This document shows, in pieces, positions 8,746-16,808 of a stretch of 64,000 nt of DNA. Under the pieces are notes generated by a model. That model was not told the DNA's origin, made no database searches, and worked only from the letters and a program-made list of their open reading frames with translations. The translations under genes were made by a program, and so were the position numbers. The first letter of the stretch is position 1. Each line of letters opens with the position of its first letter. This DNA is from a bacterium HR17 (GTDB taxonomy: Bacteria > Armatimonadota > Fervidibacteria > Fervidibacterales > Fervidibacteraceae), in the NCBI GenBank assembly GCA_002898575.1, contig BEHT01000013.1:1-64000 (forward strand). The letters run 5' to 3'.

Positions 8746-10061
8746 ACTACCCTGTCTGGGAAGTGCCTTATTTGGGCGGCGGGATGCTGATTGGCATCAT
8801 CGCCATCGCCCATGTCTTTATCGCCCACTTCGCAGTCGGCGGTGGGTTGTTTTTGCCCCTGACGGAACTTAAGGCATATCGCGAAAACGACCCGCGCGTC
8901 TTGGACTATGTGCGCCAGCACACGCGCTTTTTCGTTTTGCTGGTGTTGGTGGCAGGGGCGGTGACGGGCGTCGGGATTTGGTGGACGATTGGCTTGGTCC
9001 ATCCGTCAGCGACCCGCACTTTGCTGCTGGTTTTCGTTTGGGTGTGGGCAACAGAGTGGGTGGCGTTTTTCGTGGAGATTGCGGCGGCGTTCGTCTACTA
9101 CTACGGCTGGGACAGATTGCCGCCCCGCACTCACCTACTCGTCGGTGGCATCTATTTCGCTGCCGCGTGGGTTTCGCTTTTTCTCATCAACGGCATCCTC
9201 TGCTTCATGTTGACACCGGGCACATGGCTGCAAACGCGGTCGCTTTGGGACGCGTTTTTCAACCCGACGACGCTACCGTCCCTCTTTTTGCGGACGCTGA
9301 TCGCCATCGCATTGGCAGGCATCTTTGCGTTGGTCACGGCGACACAATTGCGACCTGAGGACTTACGGGCGAAGATGGTGCGTTGGGCGGCACAATGGCT
9401 CATCCCCGCAGGGTTGCTCATGCCTCTCGGGTTGGCATGGTATTTAACGCAGGTGCCCGACAGCGCCAAGCGGTTGGCATTGGGTGGAGCGGCACCCGTG
9501 TTGACCGTGTTCGTGACGATGAGTTTGCTGATGTCGGTGCTGATTTTCGCCTTCAGTTACCTCGGCGCGTTTCGGTTGCCCCACACCTTCAGCCAGCCTT
9601 TCGCCCTGCTGATCATGGCGTTGGCGTTTCTGACGACGGGCATGACCGAATGGGTGCGGGAAGCCGTCCGCAAACCCTTTGTTATCTACGGCTACATGTT
9701 CAGCAACGCCGTGCGCCCTGAAGAAGTCCCCTTGTTGCGACGGCGGGGTGTGTTGACGGTTGCCAAATGGGCGACGGTGCCGCGCGTCACACCGGACAAC
9801 TGGCGGGACGCTGGGCGTGAACTGTTTCGCTTGCAATGTGCCAGTTGCCACACCCTTGACGGCTACAACGGCATCAAACCCCTGATTCTTGGCTGGGACG
9901 AACGCATGATTGACCACGCGTTGCAACGGTTGCACCGGTTGCGCGGGTTCATGCCGCCCTTTGCGGGCACAGAGGCGGAGCGCAAAGCGTTGGCGAAATG
10001 GTTGGCGGAGTTGGCGCGGCAGGAAGCGTGGGAATTCAAGGCACAAGGTGAACGACGATGA
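8742..10061 (+). CDS. Cytochrome bd subunit I-like protein fused to a C-terminal cytochrome c domain
   Basis: The 439-residue product has about nine membrane helices followed by a soluble tail. IAHVFIAHFAVGGG matches the CydA HFLFVPLTLG region (His24, plus His29). FFVEIAAAFVYYYGWDRL matches the conserved FFFExxFxGLxxFGWDRL of CydA. At the heme b558 ligand position the sequence is LFLRTL, so His186 is replaced by Arg. The tail carries CASCH (Cys366, Cys369, His370) with FMPPF (Met404) as probable axial ligand, a class I cytochrome c. Electrons probably pass from a periplasmic donor through heme c to the b-type center. It overlaps the following Gfo/Idh gene by ATGA. Confidence 0.65.
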   Translation: MNYPVWEVPYLGGGMLIGIIAIAHVFIAHFAVGGGLFLPLTELKAYRENDPRVLDYVRQHTRFFVLLVLVAGAVTGVGIWWTIGLVHPSATRTLLLVFVWVWATEWVAFFVEIAAAFVYYYGWDRLPPRTHLLVGGIYFAAAWVSLFLINGILCFMLTPGTWLQTRSLWDAFFNPTTLPSLFLRTLIAIALAGIFALVTATQLRPEDLRAKMVRWAAQWLIPAGLLMPLGLAWYLTQVPDSAKRLALGGAAPVLTVFVTMSLLMSVLIFAFSYLGAFRLPHTFSQPFALLIMALAFLTTGMTEWVREAVRKPFVIYGYMFSNAVRPEEVPLLRRRGVLTVAKWATVPRVTPDNWRDAGRELFRLQCASCHTLDGYNGIKPLILGWDERMIDHALQRLHRLRGFMPPFAGTEAERKALAKWLAELARQEAWEFKAQGERR

Positions 10062-11128
10062 GCGATCTCGTTCGGTTGGGTTATGTCGGGGCGGGGTTCA
10101 TGGCGCAAAAGGTCCATCTGCCTAACTTCACCGGTTTGCCCGCTTGCTGTGTCGTCGCTTTAGCCGAAGTGCGCCCCAAGTTGGGCGCGTTGGTGGCGCA
10201 ACGGTTCGGCATCCCAAAAGTCTACCGCCATCACACCGAGTTGCTCGCCGACCCTGAAGTGGACGCAGTGGCGGTTTCAGCGCATTTCGCCGCGCAGGGT
10301 GAAATCGCCCGCGATGCGTTGTTGGCGGGCAAACCCGTGTTCATGGAGAAGCCGATGGCGGTCAGCGTGGAGCAAGCCGAACGCATCCTCGCCGCCGCAC
10401 GGCAAACGGGCACACCGCTGATGGTCGCTTACATGAAGCGCTACGATGCAGGCTACGAGTTGGCGAAGGAATGGGTTGACAGGTGGCGGCAAACGGGCGA
10501 AGCGGGGCGCCCCACTTTGGTGCGGGTGCATTATTTCGGCGGCGATTGGATTTGCGGGTTGGACACACCCTTTGTCACCACCGACGAACCCGCTCCACCC
10601 GCCCCGTCCATCAAACCCGCATGGTTGCCAGACGAGTTTGCCCCGCGCTTCGTCGCTTTTTTACAGCAGTATGTTCACGCTTTCAACTTTGCCCGTTGGC
10701 TGTTGGATGCGGGCGACGATGCACAAGTGATTGCAGTGGATTTGGACGGTGACGGTTACACGGGCGTCATCGTTTTGCGGGTCGCTGGTGTGCGGGTCGT
10801 TTTGGAGACGGGTTCGTTGACTTTCTACCGTTGGGATGAGCACACGCAGGTTTACTTTGAGCGGGGCTGGGTGCACTTGTGGTCACCCCCGCTGCTATTG
10901 CGCAACCAAGTCGGCGAGGTGGAAATTTACTTGAGCGGCGACCGCCACACCTTTTTCCGCCCGTTGCCCCAAGACCGTTGGTCGTGGGCTTACAAGCGAG
11001 AAGCCGAACACTTCATTCGCTGCCTGCTCACGGGCGAACCGTTCCGCTCGCCAGGTGAAGATGCATTGACCGATGTGCGGTTATGTGAAGAAGTGTATCG
11101 GCGCTGGTTGGGCATGGCGGAAAGGTAA
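10058..11128 (+). CDS. Gfo/Idh/MocA family oxidoreductase
   Basis: The 356-residue protein opens with a Rossmann motif, LGYVGAGFMAQKVHLPNF. It has the family NAD(P)-binding and catalytic segment ARDALLAGKPVFMEKPMAVSVEQAERI, where EKP supplies the catalytic lysine. The C-terminal part is an alpha/beta dimer domain. Members act on sugars, inositols or amino-sugar derivatives using NAD(P), and the substrate cannot be read from the sequence. There is no signal peptide, so it is cytoplasmic. It overlaps the upstream bd-like gene by 4 bases, yet a functional link to respiration is not obvious. Confidence 0.85.
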   Translation: MSDLVRLGYVGAGFMAQKVHLPNFTGLPACCVVALAEVRPKLGALVAQRFGIPKVYRHHTELLADPEVDAVAVSAHFAAQGEIARDALLAGKPVFMEKPMAVSVEQAERILAAARQTGTPLMVAYMKRYDAGYELAKEWVDRWRQTGEAGRPTLVRVHYFGGDWICGLDTPFVTTDEPAPPAPSIKPAWLPDEFAPRFVAFLQQYVHAFNFARWLLDAGDDAQVIAVDLDGDGYTGVIVLRVAGVRVVLETGSLTFYRWDEHTQVYFERGWVHLWSPPLLLRNQVGEVEIYLSGDRHTFFRPLPQDRWSWAYKREAEHFIRCLLTGEPFRSPGEDALTDVRLCEEVYRRWLGMAER

Positions 11129-11186
11129 CGAGCGCCGCTAAAATTGCCCCGTGCGTTGTAACTTCTGCCGACAGGAGGCATCGTCC

Positions 11187-12179
11187 ATGACCTACGACGA
11201 CATTCAGCGGCTGTCCGAACACATCTACCAAGCCAGCGGGTTTGTGGAACGGATCGTCAATGAAATCACCAAAGTCATCGTCGGGCAACGCTATCTCATT
11301 GAGCGGCTGCTGATCGGTCTGTTGGCGGACGGGCACATCCTCGTGGAAGGTGTGCCGGGGCTGGCGAAGACGCTGGCGGTGCGCTGCCTCGCCGCGACTT
11401 TGGACGCCAAATTTCAACGCATTCAATTCACGCCCGATTTGCTTCCCGCTGACATCATCGGGACGATGGTTTACGACCAACGGACAGGCACTTTCACGCC
11501 GAAAAAAGGGCCGATTTTTGCCAACATTGTCCTCGCCGACGAAATCAACCGTGCCCCTGCCAAAGTCCAATCGGCGCTGCTGGAAGCGATGCAAGAGCGA
11601 CAAGTGACCATCGGTGAGCAAACTTTTCGGTTGGATGACCCTTTCCTCGTCATGGCGACGCAAAACCCGATTGAGCACGAAGGCACTTACCCGTTGCCCG
11701 AAGCGCAAATTGACCGCTTCATGCTCAAACTCAAGGTTACCTACCCCAGCAAGGAAGAAGAGATGGAAATCTTGCGACGGATGACCGGTGAGACGGAGCC
11801 GTGGGTGCGACAGGTGGCGACGACGCGGGAAGTGCTGAACGCCCGCAAGTTGGTCCGGCAAATCTACTTGGACGACAAACTCGCCGGATACATCGTAGAT
11901 ATCGTGGCAGCGACCCGCGACCCCAAAGGCTACGGGCTGGGCGACCTCAACGGGGTGATTGAGTTCGGGGCGTCGCCTCGGGCGACCATCTACCTGGCAT
12001 TGGCGGCAAAGGCGATGGCATTTTTGCGCCGCCGGGGCTATGTCCTGCCTGATGACATTCACGCCGTTGTCCACGATGTTTTGCGCCACCGCATCATCCT
12101 CAGTTACGAGGCGGAGGCGGAGGAAATCACGACAGACCAAGTCATTGACCGCGTCTTGCGCAAAATCTCTGTGCCGTGA
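11187..12179 (+). CDS. MoxR-family AAA ATPase
   Basis: This 330-residue ATPase has Walker A GVPGLAKT, Walker B VLADEINRAPAKVQSALLEAMQE and the sensor segment MATQNPIEHEGTYPLPEAQIDRF, all typical of MoxR. I chose the ATG at 11187, nine bases after GGAGG; an in-frame start exists 12 codons upstream but lacks an SD. MoxR proteins act as chaperone-like ATPases that help assemble or insert metal centers and von Willebrand-domain partners. The next gene is the usual DUF58 partner, so the pair is a standard MoxR-DUF58 module. Confidence 0.9.
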   Translation: MTYDDIQRLSEHIYQASGFVERIVNEITKVIVGQRYLIERLLIGLLADGHILVEGVPGLAKTLAVRCLAATLDAKFQRIQFTPDLLPADIIGTMVYDQRTGTFTPKKGPIFANIVLADEINRAPAKVQSALLEAMQERQVTIGEQTFRLDDPFLVMATQNPIEHEGTYPLPEAQIDRFMLKLKVTYPSKEEEMEILRRMTGETEPWVRQVATTREVLNARKLVRQIYLDDKLAGYIVDIVAATRDPKGYGLGDLNGVIEFGASPRATIYLALAAKAMAFLRRRGYVLPDDIHAVVHDVLRHRIILSYEAEAEEITTDQVIDRVLRKISVP

Positions 12180-12394
12180 AAGGACGGGAGGCAGGCGATT
12201 TGGACGGACACACCGATGTAGTCGCAAAAGCCCCTGCGCGAGAGAGTTGGTCGCGGGACAGGGGGCTTTATCACAGCGTGGCGTTGCCAATCTGTCGGCT
12301 CAAAGTGGATCGGCTCTGGCGTCAACCGGTGCCAAAGGTCAGCGATGCGTTGAAAGTGGTGCGTCGGTGCCGCAAAGGTGTAAGGTGATGAACG

Positions 12395-13393
12395 ATGACT
12401 GCGTTACGGATGACAATCACGCGGCTGATGCATTTGCCGATGAAGGTTAAGATGTGGCTGCAACGCTGGCAAAGCGACGGGCGACCGACCTCGCTCCAAC
12501 CCGCATCGCCCGCTGAAATTCTGCGACGGGTCAAACGATTGGAAGTGCGGTTGCGCCGGCTTGTCGGCGAAATGTTTTTGGGCGCTTACGAGAGCATTTT
12601 TAAGGGGCAAGGGTTGGAGTTTGAAGAGGTGCGAGAGTATCAGCCCGGCGACGATGTGCGGACAATTGACTGGAATGTGACGGCGCGCATGGGCAAACCC
12701 TTCGTCAAAAAGTTCCGCCACGAACGGGAGTTGCGCGTGTTCGTCGTCGTGGACATCAGCCCGTCGCTGTGGTTTGGAACGCAAGGGAAACTGAAAAGCG
12801 AACTGGCAGCGGAAGTCGCAGCGGCGCTGATTTTCGCCGCCATCCGCAGCAACGACCGCGTCGGCTTGCTTTTGTTCACCGACCGCATAGAGAGGTTCAT
12901 CCCGCCCCGCAAAGGTATCCGTCACGCTTATCGGCTTGTTCGCGAGTTGCTCTTCACGCAACCGCAGGGGCATGGGACGGATATCGCAGCGGCGCTGGAG
13001 TTTTTGCGCCGCCTTGTTCGGCGACGCCGCAGCCTGGTTTTCCTGCTCACCGATTTCCACGCACAGGGTTACGAAGCTCCGCTGAAAAAACTGGCGGCGC
13101 GCCACGAAGTCTTAGCCCTCATCTTGCGCGACCGCCGCGAACGCGCGCTGGCACCGTTGGGTGTCGTGCGGTTCCGCGACCTAGAGACAGGCGAAGAGCG
13201 GTGGTTGGATTTGCGGACACCCCAAGCCGTGGAACGGTGGCAGCGCCATTTGGAAGCTGAATGGCAGCGCCGCCGTCAACTGCTCACACACCTACAAGTG
13301 GATTTCGCCGAAGTGACGCCGGGCGAATCGCCGTTGTTGCCGCTGATGGAGTTGTTCCGCAAACGCGAGTTGCGCCTGCGCAGCGGGCGTTGA
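12395..13393 (+). CDS. DUF58 domain protein with vWA-like fold
   Basis: This 332-residue protein has the DUF58 signature EYQPGDDVRTIDWNVTAR followed by FRHERELRVFVVVDISPSLWFG. The DISPS stretch fits a MIDAS-type metal site. GTDIAAALEFL and LVFLLTDFHAQG support a von Willebrand A-like domain. It is the usual partner of the MoxR ATPase encoded just upstream. The gap of 215 bases between them is longer than in most such operons and I see nothing in it. The start is uncertain: 12395 is used, but ATG codons further in, as at 12452, are possible. Confidence 0.85.
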   Translation: MTALRMTITRLMHLPMKVKMWLQRWQSDGRPTSLQPASPAEILRRVKRLEVRLRRLVGEMFLGAYESIFKGQGLEFEEVREYQPGDDVRTIDWNVTARMGKPFVKKFRHERELRVFVVVDISPSLWFGTQGKLKSELAAEVAAALIFAAIRSNDRVGLLLFTDRIERFIPPRKGIRHAYRLVRELLFTQPQGHGTDIAAALEFLRRLVRRRRSLVFLLTDFHAQGYEAPLKKLAARHEVLALILRDRRERALAPLGVVRFRDLETGEERWLDLRTPQAVERWQRHLEAEWQRRRQLLTHLQVDFAEVTPGESPLLPLMELFRKRELRLRSGR

Positions 13394-13401
13394 ACATGCC
13401 C

Positions 13402-14922
13402 TTACAAGGGCGTATAGGCGCGGTAGACGGTTTTCCACAAGACATAGCCGTAAACCATTTCGCTGTCCAGCGACGGATTGCCCGAGCCGCTGCCGCGGTC
13501 GCCACCGAACTTAGTGCCCCACAGCGCACCCGTTCCGTGTCGGTTGACATCCACGCGGGTGCGCAAAACCTGCTGGACGAAAAACTCGGCAGCGTTCATG
13601 TCGCGGGTGTGGATGCAGGCGACGATGCCGATGCGCCGCTCGTTGATGAGTTCCAGCGCCTCGTGGACGCTGCTAACTTGCCGCACGACCAAAATAGGTG
13701 CAAACACTTCCTCGCGCCCTAGCGTGTCGTCCGATAACCGGCTTTCCAAAAGGGTCAGCGGGAAAAAGCAACCTTTGCTCCATGGCGCGGGCACTTCACC
13801 TTGATAGAGCATTTTCGCGCCGTCAGCAAGTTCACGGCTCAGCAACTCTTCGGCGCGGGCTTTTTGCTCGGCGCTGACCAGAGGACCCAAGCCGAAGCGG
13901 TCAGGGGCGTTGTCCGCCTGCCACACTTCGTCCGACAGCGGGTCGCCCATCACGACATTGTTTGCTAACGCCAGCAATTCGTGCACAAAGGTGTCGTAAA
14001 CGCGTTCGTGCACTAAGACCTCTTGCACCGAGGTGCAGCGTTGCCCGTTGGTGATGGTCTTGGCGTAAAGCACCTGAAGGGCAGCGGCACGCGCATCGGC
14101 GGTGGCGTCAACAAAGTGCTGATTAATGCCGCCGACTTCCTTGATGACCCTTTTGCCCAACCCGCTGGCGATGCTGTCCACACGGTCGCCAGCAGCCTTG
14201 GAGCCCGTGAAGGAAACGGTTTGCACTGCTGGTTGACGGATAAGCACCTCGCCCGTTGCGGCGTCACCTAGCACCATGTTGAAGATGCCGCGTGGCAACC
14301 CCACTTTGTAGCGGCGTTCGGTGTCTTCCATCGCTTGCAAGACCAAACAGGCTAACGCCTGGGAACTTTCAGGCACTTCGGGTGCGGGCTTCCAAACGAC
14401 GGTGTTGCCCGCCATCAAGGCGGCGACGATGTGGGCGGTCGGGATAGCGACAGGGAAGTTGAAAGGTGTGATGAGCGCGACGACGCCGCGCGGTTCGACG
14501 CGGCTTTCCATCGTTAAGTTGGCGACGATGTTAGTGTAGGTTTTGCCTGTCATGCTGACCGCCATCGGAGCGACGACCTGCGTGACGCCGACAGCCTCAT
14601 TGATGTCCAAATGGGCATCGAAACGCGTTTTGCCCATTTCCGTCGCCATCGTCCGCACCAACTTCTCCCGCTGTTCTTCCAGCAACTCTGCGAGGCGCAA
14701 CCCGAACTTCATGCGGAGGTCTGTCGGCACTTGCCGCCATTGCCCAAAAGCGTTGGCAGCGGTTTGCACCGCTTGGCGGACTTCCTCTTCCATCGTCTCA
14801 GGGACGATGCCCATCAACTCGCCCGTCGTCGGTTGGCGGTGTTCATGCCCTGCTGCCGCATGGGAGGTGCGCCATTCACCGTTGATCAGTATCTTGTAGT
14901 GGTCGCCCTCTTTCAACGCCAT
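13402..14922 (-). CDS. NAD(P)-dependent aldehyde dehydrogenase
   Basis: The 506-residue protein is a full-length ALDH. It has the oxyanion asparagine region TPFNFPVAIPTAH, the cofactor-binding VVWKPAPEVP, VSFTGSKAAGDRV, a general-base glutamate in KEVGGINQHFV and the catalytic cysteine in NGQRCTSVQEV. GREEVFAPILVV is the usual C-terminal motif. The GGINQHF in place of the common LGGKNP suggests a distinct subfamily; the specific aldehyde is unknown. It lies immediately downstream of the zinc-ribbon membrane protein on the same strand (6-base gap). Confidence 0.85.
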   Translation of the reverse strand: MALKEGDHYKILINGEWRTSHAAAGHEHRQPTTGELMGIVPETMEEEVRQAVQTAANAFGQWRQVPTDLRMKFGLRLAELLEEQREKLVRTMATEMGKTRFDAHLDINEAVGVTQVVAPMAVSMTGKTYTNIVANLTMESRVEPRGVVALITPFNFPVAIPTAHIVAALMAGNTVVWKPAPEVPESSQALACLVLQAMEDTERRYKVGLPRGIFNMVLGDAATGEVLIRQPAVQTVSFTGSKAAGDRVDSIASGLGKRVIKEVGGINQHFVDATADARAAALQVLYAKTITNGQRCTSVQEVLVHERVYDTFVHELLALANNVVMGDPLSDEVWQADNAPDRFGLGPLVSAEQKARAEELLSRELADGAKMLYQGEVPAPWSKGCFFPLTLLESRLSDDTLGREEVFAPILVVRQVSSVHEALELINERRIGIVACIHTRDMNAAEFFVQQVLRTRVDVNRHGTGALWGTKFGGDRGSGSGNPSLDSEMVYGYVLWKTVYRAYTPL

Positions 14923-14928
14923 CGTCCT

Positions 14929-15723
14929 TCACCTCACCAAATTAACGAGCCACGCCAACACAGTAGCGCCCAGCGACGCGAAAAACAGGGCGGGTACAAG
15001 GGGCACCAAGCGCGGGGCGAGGCAGGGTTTCCCTGCGGGTTGACCGGCGGCGTTCAGGGGTTGGAGTTTCCACGCCCGTAGTTGCGTGGCGGCTTTGTCG
15101 TCGGCGATACCCCACACTTGCACGCGGTCGCCGACGGCAGGCAAATCGCCTTGTCGTTCGCCGATCAAAGCGACCTGAACTAAGCCCGTCGCCGTTTGGA
15201 TTTTCAGGTAGGCGCTGGGCACTTGTGCGGGCTTACCGATCAGGCTTAGCAGGCGCTTCCACGCCAAGGGGCTGAAGTAGGGGCGGCGCCACCGCAGCCA
15301 CGAAAGCACCAGCGTCGTGACCGTCGCCAGCAACGGGAACACCCATTGACCCGTGAGGGCGAACACCGCCAGCACCATCGCGGCTGCGATGAAACCCCAA
15401 AAGGCGGGTTCGTTAGGGGGCGTGACGGCTTCCACGTCCAAGCGGTCAGAGACTGTCCCTTCCAGCGCCACAGGGGGGTTGACCAACTCCAGCCATGCCG
15501 TCCGACCGCCGACGGTGACGACGGTTTTCACGAAGTCCCACAGTTTGCGCGCGGCTTCAGCGGCTTCCTCTTTGGGCACGGCGACGGCAGGCGGCGCGCT
15601 GTCTTTGGGAGGCGGTGAAGGGACCTCCACAGATAACGGTTTACCACATGCCGCACAAAACCGCGCCGTCGGACGATTGTCGTGACCGCAGTGCGGGCAC
15701 CGTAGCGTGGGCATCGCTGCCAT
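14929..15723 (-). CDS. Zinc-ribbon membrane protein of unknown function
   Basis: This protein of 264 residues starts with a zinc ribbon, CPHCGHDNRPTARFCAACG. A Pro-rich linker, a soluble stretch and two adjacent membrane helices (AFWGFIAAAMVLAVFAL and FPLLATVTTLVLSWL) follow. A small beta-rich segment with LPAVGDRVQVWG comes next, and a third helix ends the protein. The ATG at 15723 has GAGGTGAGG upstream and is preferred over a longer frame. I do not recognise a functional family. The ribbon may bind zinc as a regulatory or protein-contact element. Confidence 0.7.
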   Translation of the reverse strand: MAAMPTLRCPHCGHDNRPTARFCAACGKPLSVEVPSPPPKDSAPPAVAVPKEEAAEAARKLWDFVKTVVTVGGRTAWLELVNPPVALEGTVSDRLDVEAVTPPNEPAFWGFIAAAMVLAVFALTGQWVFPLLATVTTLVLSWLRWRRPYFSPLAWKRLLSLIGKPAQVPSAYLKIQTATGLVQVALIGERQGDLPAVGDRVQVWGIADDKAATQLRAWKLQPLNAAGQPAGKPCLAPRLVPLVPALFFASLGATVLAWLVNLVR

Positions 15724-15911
15724 CGCCCTCACCTCGCTTGAAGCGTTGAAAACACCTTTCTCCCAGTTAAACTTTGTAGCAACGGCGTATGGCTTGGACA
15801 GGGTTTTTGGGCACTTCAGCACACCCTGCGCTACACTTATGCGGCGACCACATTGTGCCGTGCGGTCACGCGATACCCGCGCAAATGCACTCGGCGGAGG
15901 CGACAGATACG

Positions 15912-16415
15912 GTGTGGTTAAAGGTTGTTTTCGTGGTTGCTGCGGTCCTCGCCGTCGTGGGCGCGTTGGGCATGTTGGCGACGCCCAATCCCGTCCACAG
16001 CGCGCTGTTTTTAGTCTTGACCTTGTTCTGCGTCGCAGCGATCTATTTGATGCTGGGAGCCGAGTTGTTAGCCGTTGCGCAGGTGATCGTGTATGCCGGC
16101 GCCATCATGGTGCTGTTTCTGTTCGTCATCATGCTGCTGAACTTGGGACGCGATGAGTTCGGCATTGACCCATTGCCCCGTCAATGGGCGATGGGGCTGC
16201 TGGTTTGTGGGGGGCTCGCTGTGTTGGCGATCGCCGTTAGCCTTTCGGCGTTCCTGCGATGGCAAACTGACCCATTGCAATTGGTGCCGCTGAAAGATTT
16301 GAGCCGTGTCCTGTTCACCAAACATTTGCTGGCGTTTGAAATCACCTCACTCATTTTGCTCATCGCGATGGTCGGCGTTGTCGTCATGGTCAAACGCCCG
16401 AAGGAGGGAGCGTGA
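15912..16415 (+). CDS. nuoJ: NADH-quinone oxidoreductase subunit J
   Basis: The product is the antiporter-adjacent membrane subunit NuoJ of respiratory complex I. It has five helices, with MLATPNPVHSALFLVLTLF and AQVIVYAGAIMVLFLFVIMLLNL as the diagnostic segments. I place the start at the GTG at 15912, 11 bases after GGAGG. This gives 167 residues, normal for the family. Longer in-frame starts lack an SD. The nuoK start follows the stop codon directly. Confidence 0.9.
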   Translation: MWLKVVFVVAAVLAVVGALGMLATPNPVHSALFLVLTLFCVAAIYLMLGAELLAVAQVIVYAGAIMVLFLFVIMLLNLGRDEFGIDPLPRQWAMGLLVCGGLAVLAIAVSLSAFLRWQTDPLQLVPLKDLSRVLFTKHLLAFEITSLILLIAMVGVVVMVKRPKEGA

Positions 16416-16727
16416 GTGGAGGCTGGGGTGCCGCTCAACTGGGTCATCGCCCTCAGCGGGGTGCTGTTCAGTTTGGGGGCGTTCGGCGTCCTAACAAAAC
16501 GCAACATTATCGTCATGTTCATGAGCGTAGAGTTAATGCTCAACGCCGCCAATTTGGCGTTGGTCGCTTTCTCGCGGGCACACAACAACTTGGACGGACA
16601 GATCATCGTCTTCTTCACCATCACGCTGGCGGCAGCGGAAGTCGCCGTCGGCTTAGCCATCATCGTCGCCCTGTTCCGCCTCAAACGCACGATTGATGTA
16701 GACCGCGCCACGCTGCTGCGGGGGTGA
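16416..16727 (+). CDS. nuoK: NADH-quinone oxidoreductase subunit K
   Basis: This 103-residue, three-helix subunit contains the proton-path glutamate segment [20 protein letters not shown] and the second segment [22 protein letters not shown], both conserved in NuoK/NDUFC-type MrpC-like subunits. It works in the membrane arm of complex I. The GTG start abuts the nuoJ stop codon, so the two are translated together. Confidence 0.93.
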   Translation: MEAGVPLNWVIALSGVLFSLGAFGVLTKRNIIVMFMSVELMLNAANLALVAFSRAHNNLDGQIIVFFTITLAAAEVAVGLAIIVALFRLKRTIDVDRATLLRG

Positions 16728-16808
16728 GCACGTGGCGCGAGCCGTTGGGATGCGATATGCTGCACCCCGACGCAACCTTAGTGCGCCAGTGAAGGACGGG
16801 ATGCACGC

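Noticed and set aside
13284-13722. Long open frames on the strand opposite the DUF58 and aldehyde dehydrogenase genes
   Set aside because: They are shadow frames of well-supported genes in GC-rich DNA, lack ribosome sites and have no family motifs. The same holds for most other overlapping frames in the window.
15794-15837. Possible sigma-70 promoter (TTGGAC and TACACT) upstream of nuoJ
   Set aside because: The spacer between the two boxes is over 30 bases, far too long.
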